A stretch of 64,000 nucleotides of DNA, taken from the NCBI GenBank assembly GCA_031280965.1, contig JAITFZ010000022.1:1-64000 (forward strand), given 5' to 3'. The notes under the pieces were generated by a model. It had not been told where the DNA came from and did no database searches. It saw only the letters and a program-made list of their open reading frames with translations. The position numbers were made by a program, and so were the translations under genes. Below, in pieces: positions 25,126-33,168 of the stretch. The stretch's first letter is position 1; the number at the start of each line of letters is the position of its first letter. This DNA is from Oscillospiraceae bacterium. GTDB lineage: Bacteria > Bacillota > Clostridia > Oscillospirales > Ruminococcaceae.

Positions 25126-25137
25126 CAGGGAGGCGGC

Positions 25138-26442
25138 ATGGATTTAAACGGATTTTTAAAAGAACTAAAAACCTATGAATCTTATCGTAATATGGGTAAG
25201 ATTGAGAAGATAATCGGAATGACCATCGAAGCGAGCGGCCCGACCTGCAACATCGGCGACGTCTGCCGCATTTTCAGCAAGGACATGCAAAGCTTCATCT
25301 ACGCGGAGGTGGTCGGCTTCAACTCCGAAAACGTGTTGCTCATGCCTTATACCGACATCGAGGGAATAGGTCCGGGCAGTATTGTTGATAACACAGGCGC
25401 AAAGCTGATGGTTAAAACGGGCGAAAAGCTTATCGGACGTATAATTGACGCCATCGGCAACCCGCTTGACGATGGCGCCGAAATCGAATATACCGGCACT
25501 ATTCCTATTTCCGGTGTACCCGTGAACCCGCTGACCCGCCCGAAAATAGCAGTGCCTATTGAACTTGGCGTTAAGGCAATCGACGGTGTCATGACGCTCG
25601 GAAAAGGGCAGAGAATCGGTATATTCGCGGGGTCGGGCGTGGGCAAGTCCACGCTTATGGGCATGGTTGCGCGGAAAGTCAAAGCCGACTTGAACGTGAT
25701 TGCGCTTGTGGGTGAGCGCGGACGCGAGGTGCGCGAGTTCATTGAAAACGATTTGGGCGAGGAAGGCATGGCGCGCTCGGTTGTGGTTGTCGCGACTTCC
25801 GACCAGCCTGCCATGATGAGGAATAAATGCCCGCTGACAGCAACGGCTATTGCCGAATACTTCATGCAGCAGGGCAAGGACGTGCTTCTGATGATGGATA
25901 ACCTAACCCGCTTCGCTATGGCGCAGAGAGAGGTCGGGCTGTCGATTGGCGAACCGCCGATAGCGAGGGGCTACACGCCTTCTATATACTCGGCGCTTCC
26001 GAAACTGCTTGAACGCGCCGGCTGTTTCGAGAAGGGCAGTATAACAGGAATTTACGCGGTTTTGGTTGAGGGCGACGACACCAACGAGCCTATTGCCGAT
26101 ACGGTTCGGGGTATAATTGACGGGCACATAGTCTTATCGCGGAAAATAGCGGCAAGGAACCATTATCCCGCAATAGATATTCTTAACAGCGTTTCGCGCC
26201 TTATGGTACTCGTAACACCGCAGGAACATCAGGACTTAGCCAATCGGCTACGGAATCTGCTCGCTCTTTATGAATCTAACTCCGATTTAATAGCAATAGG
26301 CGCCTACAAGCACGGAACCAATCCCGCTCTTGACGAAGCGATTGACAAAATAGACGCAATTAACGGTTTTTTATGCCAAAAAACAAAAGAATCGTTTAAT
26401 TTAGAAGAAACTGTTAAACTTTTAGAGCAAGTTGTACGATAA
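25138..26442 (+). CDS. fliI: Flagellum-specific ATPase FliI
   Basis: Hexameric ATPase that unfolds and feeds export substrates to the gate. 434 residues. Walker A FAGSGVGKST, catalytic Glu in LVGERGREVREF and Walker B VLLMMDNLTRFAMAQREVGL are intact; the family more often has DSLTR, here DNLTR. N-terminal beta-barrel domain and C-terminal helical domain are of normal size. ATG follows AGGGAGGCG. Confidence 0.96.
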   Translation: MDLNGFLKELKTYESYRNMGKIEKIIGMTIEASGPTCNIGDVCRIFSKDMQSFIYAEVVGFNSENVLLMPYTDIEGIGPGSIVDNTGAKLMVKTGEKLIGRIIDAIGNPLDDGAEIEYTGTIPISGVPVNPLTRPKIAVPIELGVKAIDGVMTLGKGQRIGIFAGSGVGKSTLMGMVARKVKADLNVIALVGERGREVREFIENDLGEEGMARSVVVVATSDQPAMMRNKCPLTATAIAEYFMQQGKDVLLMMDNLTRFAMAQREVGLSIGEPPIARGYTPSIYSALPKLLERAGCFEKGSITGIYAVLVEGDDTNEPIADTVRGIIDGHIVLSRKIAARNHYPAIDILNSVSRLMVLVTPQEHQDLANRLRNLLALYESNSDLIAIGAYKHGTNPALDEAIDKIDAINGFLCQKTKESFNLEETVKLLEQVVR

Positions 26443-26478
26443 TATATATACCTGAAAATTAAAATTAGGCGAAAGTGT

Positions 26479-26928
26479 ATGAAAAAGTTCTCATTTTCAT
26501 TAGCAAAACTTAAACATTACAAAGAGCGGATGCTTGAAGCCGAAAAGAACAACCTCGGCATTTTAAGGCGTGAGCTTGCCGTCTTACAACAGCAGTTACA
26601 GGAAATATTCGACATTATAGAAAACAAGAACGCCGAGCTTGCCGAAGAATTCATAAAAGGTACGACACCGGTTAAAATCTCGACAAGCAAGCGCTTCATA
26701 ACCTCCCGTAAGCAGGACGCATCCCTTAAGCAAATCGAAATCGTTCGTAAGGACGACGAAATCCGAAGACAGCTTGAGGTTGTGCTGGAAATCCAAAAGG
26801 AAGTCGCTTCTTTAGAAAAGCTTGAAGAGGTTCAGCTTGAGGAATACCGCGCCGCAGAACTCAAAGAAACCGAGCTGTTTATAGATGAATTTATTACTAA
26901 CGCTGATTTTCGTAAGCAGAACAATTAA
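26479..26928 (+). CDS. fliJ: Flagellar export chaperone FliJ
   Basis: Coiled-coil stalk subunit associated with FliI and FlhA. 149 residues, nearly all predicted helix, starting MKKFSFSLAKLKHYKE with the typical FliJ N-terminal pattern and rich in Glu/Lys/Leu heptads. Sequence conservation in this family is low, so the call relies on length, coiled coil and position after fliI. Confidence 0.88.
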   Translation: MKKFSFSLAKLKHYKERMLEAEKNNLGILRRELAVLQQQLQEIFDIIENKNAELAEEFIKGTTPVKISTSKRFITSRKQDASLKQIEIVRKDDEIRRQLEVVLEIQKEVASLEKLEEVQLEEYRAAELKETELFIDEFITNADFRKQNN

Positions 26929-26986
26929 TTATTCGACAAAAATTTATTGATTTTTTATAAATTTTTGTAAAAATAGCGAAGAAATC

Positions 26987-27015
26987 TTGACAATAGTGCG
27001 CTTTTTGTGTATAAT
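26987..27015 (+). promoter_or_regulatory. Consensus internal promoter ahead of fliK
   Basis: TTGACA (26987-26992), 17-base spacer, TATAAT (27010-27015): both hexamers match consensus exactly. It sits in the 235-base fliJ-fliK gap, 20 bases before a leader ORF. Confidence 0.85.
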
Positions 27016-27034
27016 CAAAGTAAGGTGGGTAAAT

Positions 27035-27076
27035 ATGTTTGAAATAAAGTATAACCGAAATGCTCGTTTTACCTAA
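27035..27076 (+). CDS. Putative 13-residue leader peptide upstream of fliK
   Basis: ATG at 27035 is preceded by AAGGTGGG at a good distance and starts a 13-codon ORF, MFEIKYNRNARFT, that stops at 27074-27076. It lies just downstream of the consensus promoter and is followed immediately by two hairpins and then fliK. The layout resembles an attenuation leader. No run of one regulatory amino acid is visible, though Asn and Arg codons recur. Could be chance; coding is unproven. Confidence 0.4.
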   Translation: MFEIKYNRNARFT

Positions 27077-27078
27077 AA

Positions 27079-27111
27079 ACCGACTTAATCGGTATTAAGC
27101 CTTTTCGGCTT
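27079..27111 (+). promoter_or_regulatory. Two hairpins in the fliK 5' leader
   Basis: ACCGA-CTTAA-TCGGT (27079-27093) and AAGCC-TTTTC-GGCTT (27097-27111), three bases apart, directly after the leader ORF stop. Neither is followed by a T tract, so a role in translation or RNA stability is as likely as termination. I see no match to known riboswitch cores. Confidence 0.45.
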
Positions 27112-27163
27112 GATATATACAGACACCGACGTCTATTATTCATACAGAAAGGAGGTGTATGAT

Positions 27164-28681
27164 ATGACTGTAAGCACAGGCATGTTATCGCAATACCCCG
27201 CACCGGCGGAAATACCGCAGTTTTCGGACATAGCGGGCGGCTACATCGAAGAAGGTTTCTGCGAACACATTAAAACAGCGCTTTCGGAGATGGAAAAGCA
27301 GAGCGCGAAGCACACGGTTATCAGCACAGGCTTGAATTCGGCTCCGGGCTGTTTCGGAAAAAGCCTTGAATCAAACCCCGGCGGCAAAGACGGAGAAAAG
27401 GTTTCAGCGAATTATCTGCCGGATATAACGAAGCTTCCGAAAACTTCAAGCCAATCGTGGCTAATTGATGAGGAAGAGGCGGCAAATCCGTTTGAAATCG
27501 CGGCAATGCTCATGAATCCGCAGGTTCTCGAAATCCGTATTCCGGAAATGGAAGCACAACTCGCGGTTATAAGGACGGCTGAAGAAACTCCCGAAACGCC
27601 GGACTTCAAGAAACCCGAAGCGCCGAAAACACCCGAAAACCAGCCCCCAACTCCGCTGATTTCCGAAATGCAAGCCCCGGAATCACCGCGAATCACAGCA
27701 AACCCCGAATCCGGGGAATCTTATGAAGTCACGCAAACACCGCAGGACGGGATAATTATAAATCCCGAGGTGGTGCAAACACCGATAACGACGGCAGCTC
27801 CCGAAGCTTTAAACTCCGCTGAAATTCCGACTCGCACAATTGAATTTGTACAGCAGGAAGAACTTAAAACGCTCTCGACGGGGCATGGCAACCGTGAAAC
27901 CCGCGATATTCATTACGGCAAGGCAACAGCGGAATCCGCCGTTGGCGAAAGGTCTGCAACGGAACAGGCTTTGAAAGCGTCAGAGAATGTCAGGGTTACA
28001 ACTGAAAGTCAGGGAAAGACGGCGAAACAAAATCAGGCGCAGACACTGCCGGAACCGCAATCCGAATCTGTCCTGAAAGCATGGGAAACGCTTCCGAAAG
28101 CCAAGGTAAACTTAGTAGAAAAGCCGCAGGAATTAAACGAGTTGCTTGAAAATGCGAAAGCGGAAAACACGGACAATACGGAAGAAACAGCGGCAAACGA
28201 AATCCCGAACCCGCTGCTTCAGACAAATCAGGCAACCCCGAAGCCGATTGTTGTGAACGCACAGGAAATGATTCTCCCGCAAAGCCAAACCAACCGAATC
28301 GGCGAAGAAATCATAGCACGGCTCACAACCGCAAAGAACGGAACGGTTACTTTCGAGATGGTTTTAAACCCTGTCAGTCTTGGTAAAATCACAGTCAAGT
28401 TAGTAGCAGGGGCGGCAGGCACGGCGGTCGAAATCACGGCAGAGAACGGCAAAACCGCACAACTTCTGCAAAACTGCGCGGACAGAATCGGAGCAATCCT
28501 CGATAAAAGCGACGCAAGACTTGAAAGCTTTGTCGTGAACGTTGAAAACAAACCCGATTACAGCGAACAACGCGAAAACCAAAATCAAAACCGCGGCTCT
28601 TATGAAAGCGGCGAACAGGCAGACGATGAGGATGAAAGCGAACAAGGAATAAGCTTTTCGGAGTTACTGCGGGAAATGTAG
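27164..28681 (+). CDS. fliK: Flagellar hook-length control protein FliK
   Basis: Secreted molecular ruler that sets hook length and switches export specificity through FlhB. 505 residues from the ATG at 27164 (GGAGG at 27151-27155). A long Pro/Glu/Thr-rich, probably extended ruler region (about 80-370) leads to the Flg_hook C-terminal domain with LNPVSLGKITVKL and a following VEITAENGKTAQLL. The tail is Gln/Asn/Glu-rich. The family diverges strongly in sequence, so the call rests on the C-terminal domain and the slot before flgD. Confidence 0.88.
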   Translation: MTVSTGMLSQYPAPAEIPQFSDIAGGYIEEGFCEHIKTALSEMEKQSAKHTVISTGLNSAPGCFGKSLESNPGGKDGEKVSANYLPDITKLPKTSSQSWLIDEEEAANPFEIAAMLMNPQVLEIRIPEMEAQLAVIRTAEETPETPDFKKPEAPKTPENQPPTPLISEMQAPESPRITANPESGESYEVTQTPQDGIIINPEVVQTPITTAAPEALNSAEIPTRTIEFVQQEELKTLSTGHGNRETRDIHYGKATAESAVGERSATEQALKASENVRVTTESQGKTAKQNQAQTLPEPQSESVLKAWETLPKAKVNLVEKPQELNELLENAKAENTDNTEETAANEIPNPLLQTNQATPKPIVVNAQEMILPQSQTNRIGEEIIARLTTAKNGTVTFEMVLNPVSLGKITVKLVAGAAGTAVEITAENGKTAQLLQNCADRIGAILDKSDARLESFVVNVENKPDYSEQRENQNQNRGSYESGEQADDEDESEQGISFSELLREM

Positions 28682-28735
28682 ATTTTATTTATTCCTTATT
28701 CATTACTCGTTGATTATCGGGGAAAGGAGGAGAAA

Positions 28736-29686
28736 ATGAGCGTAAACAGTTCACAAAGCATAGCCGAAAACAGACAGAGATACGCAAGGTATTTTACGAC
28801 CCAGGACAAAGACGCTTTCTCGATGGAAAACTTTTTCAATTTGCTGATGGCGGAAATGAAGAACCAAGACCCGTTAGAGCCGATGTCCAACACCGAGTTT
28901 ATCTCACAGCTCGCCAACTTCACGGCGCTGAAAGCACAGCAGGACGCGCTTTATTACCAAAACGCAAACTACGCGCAGTCATTAGTAGGCAAAACCGTAA
29001 CGGTAGCAACGCTCGGCGGTTCAAGCCTCGCAGTCGAAAGCGGAATCGTTACCTCAATGAGCCTGTCTGAAGGACAGTTTATGGTTAAGGTCAACGGCAA
29101 AGACTATGCCCTTTCAAGCATAATGGAAGTCCTGCCATCTCATAATCCGTACACGATTACAGGAAACGACGGCGCTTACGCAACCTCGCTTATAGGCAAG
29201 CAGGTAACGGTTGTGGGAACCGACAGCGCGGGCAGAAGGATTATCGAAACAGGCACGGTCAACCGTATTGAAATCGCCGACAACCAAATCAACATCATCA
29301 TGGACGGTTTATCTTACCCGCTTTCAAGCGTAATCAGAGTTGAAGACACAGAGAGTTCGGCTAATAACCAATCAACAATTACAGCAGGCGACTGGGCACA
29401 CGCAACTTCACTCATAGGCAAACTGGTAACGGTCACAGAACCGCACGAAGACGGAAAAGGATATGTTGACACCGGAATCGTAACAAGGGTTGAAGTCAGC
29501 GATAACCAAATCAAGTTAATCATCGACGGTCAGGCTTACCCGCTCGCGTATGTGACTAAGGTTCAGGAAGCTCCGCAAAACACCGCAGACAGTAAAAGCG
29601 AACCCAAGCCCGCAGAACCCGAGGTTACACCCCCGCCCGAAAGCGAAGACGATGATGAGGCGCTCAGGCAAATGTTCGACGATTAG
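28736..29686 (+). CDS. flgD: Hook-capping protein FlgD with three tandem C-terminal repeats
   Basis: Scaffold cap for hook assembly, exported and later replaced. 316 residues. The N-terminal FlgD signature is clear: ENFFNLLMAEMKNQDPLEPM and ISQLANFTALKAQ (about 31-70). Then a ~55-residue unit occurs three times (about 79-135, 148-203, 222-277), each starting SLxGKxVTV and ending with a YPL/YAL-S stretch; units two and three are the most alike (DNQIN-I-MDG against DNQIK-I-IDG). The usual family has one such domain. A Pro/Glu-rich acidic tail follows. Confidence 0.93.
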   Translation: MSVNSSQSIAENRQRYARYFTTQDKDAFSMENFFNLLMAEMKNQDPLEPMSNTEFISQLANFTALKAQQDALYYQNANYAQSLVGKTVTVATLGGSSLAVESGIVTSMSLSEGQFMVKVNGKDYALSSIMEVLPSHNPYTITGNDGAYATSLIGKQVTVVGTDSAGRRIIETGTVNRIEIADNQINIIMDGLSYPLSSVIRVEDTESSANNQSTITAGDWAHATSLIGKLVTVTEPHEDGKGYVDTGIVTRVEVSDNQIKLIIDGQAYPLAYVTKVQEAPQNTADSKSEPKPAEPEVTPPPESEDDDEALRQMFDD

Positions 29687-29713
29687 CAACAAGCACCGAA
29701 AGGAGGGAATGAA

Positions 29714-30124
29714 ATGCTGCTGAACGAATTTTTAAAGCTGCGCGGTCAGCAGATAAGCGTAAACAAACCGGGCGAAGCGCAAACCCCAAACGCAAATACC
29801 GTTCCCGAAACCAATGAGCAAGGACAAAGCTTCGCAGACGCTTTAAGGCAAAAGCTTGAAAAAACCGTAAACGTAGAGTTCTCAAACCACGCAATCAGAC
29901 GGCTTGACAGCCGAAGCGTAGACATTGTGGAGAACGGCAAGCTCGAAAGACTTAACGAAGGTGCGCGAATCGCCGCCGAAAAAGGAAGCAACGAAACCCT
30001 TATATTAGTGGATTCCACCGCTTTCATAGTTAATGTCAGAAACAACAAGGTCGTCACCGCAATGGAGATGGAGGAACTCAAAGGCAACGTATTCACCAAC
30101 ATCGACTCCACCGTGATTATGTAG
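29714..30124 (+). CDS. Flagellar operon protein, TIGR02530 (flg_new) family
   Basis: 136 residues. Members occur between flgD and flgE in Firmicutes motility operons; the job is unknown, perhaps hook assembly or FlgE export. Visible signature: VEFSNHAIRRLDSR, LNEGARIAAEKGSNETLILVD split over about 80-105, and VNVRNNKVVTAM. The first 45 residues are variable. AAAGGAGGG precedes the ATG. Called from pattern and position. Confidence 0.85.
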   Translation: MLLNEFLKLRGQQISVNKPGEAQTPNANTVPETNEQGQSFADALRQKLEKTVNVEFSNHAIRRLDSRSVDIVENGKLERLNEGARIAAEKGSNETLILVDSTAFIVNVRNNKVVTAMEMEELKGNVFTNIDSTVIM

Positions 30125-30311
30125 CCGATACCCGCGGCACCGCTATACATTTAATAAAATTTAACACAAGCCGGCGAACTTAAAACATGGTCCCTGACGG
30201 GAAGTGTTTACTGCCCCGACCGACTGACGGGCAGCAAAGCAAGATAATGAATAATTGTTCACTGTACATTATTCATTGTATATGCCGGCATATGAGAAAG
30301 GATTTATCGTT
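30125..30311 (+). promoter_or_regulatory. 187-base leader of flgE with hairpins
   Basis: Non-coding gap. Three structures: TCCC-TGAC-GGGA (30191-30202), CTGCCC (30211-30216) with GGGCAG (30229-30234), and AATGAATAAT (30246-30255) with ATTATTCATT (30268-30277). CTGACGGG occurs twice. No good sigma-A promoter is seen. The last inverted repeat belongs to the A/T-rich repeat type found in other gaps here. Confidence 0.45.
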
Positions 30312-31994
30312 ATGATGAAATCACTCTATTCCGGTGTGTCCGGACTTAAAAACCACACGGTAAGAATGGACGTTATCGGTAACAACATCGCCAACGTTAA
30401 TACCACGGCTTACAAAGCCAACTCCGTGACTTTCAGGGACGTATTCTACCAAACAAGAACCTTTGCTTCCTCCGGAACCAACATTTCGGGCGGTACCAAC
30501 CCCCGTCAGGTCGGTTACGGTCTGGCGCTCGGCTCAATTGACAAGGTAATGACCCAATCGGGCTTTACTTTCACGGGCAGCGAATATGACTGCGCTATTA
30601 AAGGCGAGGGCTTCTTCCAAGTAATGGACGCCGCGGGTAACATCTTCTATACCCGTAACGGCGTTTTCAACGTGGATAACGCAGGAAACCTTGTAGACTC
30701 GAACGGTTACATCGTTCTCGGCGTGTCGGGCGACCCTACCGGCATAGGCCCGTCCAGCCAGAGAATCAACCTCTTTATCCCCGATATATGGAACCAGCAG
30801 GCATTCGCCATAAGAGAAATCGCAATCGGCGACAGGGAATATGAAGTCATGTTCGAGGCGTCGGGTTACGGCCCTAACGGCAACATCGCAATAAACATAA
30901 CCCACAACGAATCGCCCTTCGCTACCATGAACGGCAACGTGCTGAGCGTACAGATGGACTTAACGCAGGAATTCGCTTCCCCTGCCGAATTCCGCGATGC
31001 GGTAAACGCGGCGATTGCGGCGGGCGGCGTAAACCCGGGCGAAGGCGTACTTCCGATTAACATTACATTCAACAACGTACCGGCAGACACCAGCGCCATC
31101 TCCGCTTCCAACACATTCAACTTCGGAACCGCCGGCACTCCTCCGGTTGCCCGCTTAATGCAGTTTGAAACCGTAGTCCCCGGCGAAGCCGGCAACAGGT
31201 TTGAAATAGCAATGAGAACTTCCGATGCCGCAGGTGCGACCGTAACCGCAAGATGGTCACAGAATGTACTTACAATAACCCTGCCGAGCGGCGACGGCGC
31301 CCCCGATGTAACTTTGGCAATGATTCAGGACGCGATTAACGAAGCGGCAGGCATGGAAAGAGCTATGGCGGGAACACCTCCGGCACCCACAGGCCCCTGG
31401 GTTGAGGGTTCGGGGAATCAGGCGCGCGCACTCATCGTCAGCGTTCCCGGCGCACCCGCCGGACCGGGCGGCATAGGCTATGATATAGTTGAAGCGGTAG
31501 GCAGCGGCGCACCCCGCAGAATAGGTCTGAGCGGCGGCGAAGACAACTTCTACCGTACGATTGTTACAAGGATGAGTACTGTGGTTATGGGCGGAACCCC
31601 CGAAACACAGGGGCGTTACGCAGGGCCGCAGTCGGTTCGCGACCTTGAAACCATTTTTATCGACCCCGAAGGCGTAATCTTCGGCGAACACGCTGTTCAC
31701 GGAAGGCTTCTGCTGGGACGTATCGACCTTGCGATTTTCCAGAACGCCAACGGTTTGCTGGAATTCGGCACATCATACTACAGAGAATCGCTGTCTTCCG
31801 GCGCGGCGGAAGTAAAAGTCGCCGGCACGGACGGCGCGGGTGAAATTGTTTCGGGCGCACTTGAAATGGCGAACGTTGACCTCTCGCAGGAATTCTCGGA
31901 TATGATTATCACACAAAGAGGATTCCAGGCGAACTCGAGAATAATCACGGTTTCAGACACCATGCTTGAAGAGTTGATTAACCTCAAAAGGTAA
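30312..31994 (+). CDS. flgE: Flagellar hook protein FlgE
   Basis: Builds the hook that links rod and filament. 560 residues from ATG 30312 (a second ATG follows at 30315), with AGAAAGG ahead. N-terminal rod/hook motif IGNNIANVNTTAYKANSV (about 20-38), FlgE-specific SGTNISGGTNPRQVG, the middle variable domains, and the C-terminal EMANVDLSQEFSDMIITQRG and FQANSR motifs for D0 packing. The size, well above FlgF/FlgG, marks it as the hook subunit. Confidence 0.94.
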   Translation: MMKSLYSGVSGLKNHTVRMDVIGNNIANVNTTAYKANSVTFRDVFYQTRTFASSGTNISGGTNPRQVGYGLALGSIDKVMTQSGFTFTGSEYDCAIKGEGFFQVMDAAGNIFYTRNGVFNVDNAGNLVDSNGYIVLGVSGDPTGIGPSSQRINLFIPDIWNQQAFAIREIAIGDREYEVMFEASGYGPNGNIAINITHNESPFATMNGNVLSVQMDLTQEFASPAEFRDAVNAAIAAGGVNPGEGVLPINITFNNVPADTSAISASNTFNFGTAGTPPVARLMQFETVVPGEAGNRFEIAMRTSDAAGATVTARWSQNVLTITLPSGDGAPDVTLAMIQDAINEAAGMERAMAGTPPAPTGPWVEGSGNQARALIVSVPGAPAGPGGIGYDIVEAVGSGAPRRIGLSGGEDNFYRTIVTRMSTVVMGGTPETQGRYAGPQSVRDLETIFIDPEGVIFGEHAVHGRLLLGRIDLAIFQNANGLLEFGTSYYRESLSSGAAEVKVAGTDGAGEIVSGALEMANVDLSQEFSDMIITQRGFQANSRIITVSDTMLEELINLKR

Positions 31995-32072
31995 TTTCTA
32001 ATCTTGTTTTGAGCGGGGGCGCGGGGGCAGCCCCGTCCGCTCCCTGCCAAAACAAATAAAGAGGACAAGTCA

Positions 32073-32273
32073 ATGATAATTTTAACTAAGTTAGACGGCA
32101 AGCAAATTCTTATAAACGAACAGCTTATAGAAACGGCGTACGAAACGCCCGACACCATTGTACTGATGAATAACGGGCATACATACATCGTCGCCGAAAC
32201 ACTTGAGGATATAATGCGGAAAGTTACGGAGTTCCGCCGCATGGTGCGAAGGCGCGTAAGGAATAAGGAATAA
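32073..32273 (+). CDS. flbD: Flagellar FlbD-family protein
   Basis: 66 residues. A small cytosolic protein found between flgE and motA or fliL in Firmicutes (YlzI in Bacillus subtilis); function not settled and not related to the Caulobacter regulator of the same name. Begins MIILTKLDGKQILIN, with the conserved IETAYETPDTIVLMNNGH block. The last codons and the stop lie inside a TAAGGAA tandem repeat. Confidence 0.9.
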   Translation: MIILTKLDGKQILINEQLIETAYETPDTIVLMNNGHTYIVAETLEDIMRKVTEFRRMVRRRVRNKE

Positions 32274-32298
32274 GGAATAAGGAATAAAGAATAATGAA
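32257..32298 (+). repeat. TAAGGAA heptamer tandem repeat across the flbD-motA junction
   Basis: Four perfect copies of TAAGGAA (32257-32284) and two variants (TAAAGAA, TAATGAA). The array covers the flbD stop, supplies AAGGAA as the motA Shine-Dalgarno (32279-32284) and runs into the motA ATG. Confidence 0.85.
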
Positions 32299-33067
32299 CA
32301 TTACCATTATTATAGGTTGGTTAGGAGCGTTCGCGGCTGTCGTCATCTCCATATTCATAGCCGGTGAGCTTGCATGGTTCCTTGACCCTGCCAGCGTATT
32401 TGTCGTTATTGTAGGTACGGCTTTCGCGATGGTTGCGACCATAACGCCCGAAATGGCAAAGGGCGTGGGCAAGTATTTTAAGTTAGCGCTTTTCCCGCCT
32501 AAGTTCAACCCTGCGGAGTACATAAAGGACCTGGTTGAATACGCTACAATCGCCCGCAGTAAGGGCTTACTGGCGCTTGAAGAAGGAGCGAACGCCGCCA
32601 AAGACCCGTTTATGAAGCAGGCTTTAATGCTCATAGTTGACGCAAATGACCCCGATAAAGTTCGCGAAATGCTCGAGAGCGCGGTTGACCACACCGCAGA
32701 AAGACACGCAAAAGGCGCGGACTTCTTCGCGAAGGGCGTAACTTTCGGGCCTGCTTTCGGTATGATGGGTACGGTTGTCGGGCTTGTTTCTATGCTTCAG
32801 GTAATGGGTGACAACCCCGAGGACATGGGCGGCTCTATGGCGACCGCGGTTATTACGACGCTGTACGGCTCTATGCTGTCTAACATTATATGCGCGCCGA
32901 TGGAAAGCGCGCTTAAACACGCGCACACCAACGAAGAACTCTGTATGAATATTGTCATAGAGGGCGTTATGGCTATAGCGTCAGGCTCAAACCCGCGTTT
33001 AATTCAGGAAAAGCTTGAGTTTATGCTGCCGCGTTCGGGCAGGGGTAAAGCCGAAAAAACAAAATAA
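32294..33067 (+). CDS. motA: Flagellar stator protein MotA
   Basis: Ion-channel stator subunit that, with MotB, converts ion flow to torque against FliG. 257 residues with four membrane segments (about 4-23, 31-50, 143-165, 177-198) and the cytosolic torque loop between the second and third. The GMMGTVVGLVSML and GPAFG motifs of the third segment are typical. Whether it uses protons or sodium cannot be told safely; the name motA is used for the usual proton type. Confidence 0.93.
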   Translation: MNITIIIGWLGAFAAVVISIFIAGELAWFLDPASVFVVIVGTAFAMVATITPEMAKGVGKYFKLALFPPKFNPAEYIKDLVEYATIARSKGLLALEEGANAAKDPFMKQALMLIVDANDPDKVREMLESAVDHTAERHAKGADFFAKGVTFGPAFGMMGTVVGLVSMLQVMGDNPEDMGGSMATAVITTLYGSMLSNIICAPMESALKHAHTNEELCMNIVIEGVMAIASGSNPRLIQEKLEFMLPRSGRGKAEKTK

Positions 33068-33121
33068 ATGTCGAAAAAAGAACAAGAAGTAATTTGTTTG
33101 TAAATTTAACAAAAATTACAA

Positions 33122-33150
33122 TTGCAATATACTTTATTTTATGGTATACT
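33122..33150 (+). promoter_or_regulatory. Internal promoter ahead of motB
   Basis: TTGCAA (33122-33127), 17-base spacer ending TGG, TATACT (33145-33150), 18 bases before the motB ATG. Extended -10 compensates for a weaker -35. Confidence 0.6.
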
Positions 33151-33168
33151 TATTGAAAGGAAGAAGTC

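Noticed and set aside
26929-27163. Considered a cyclic-di-GMP riboswitch ahead of fliK
   Set aside because: The hairpins are short and the conserved GEMM core bases are not present.
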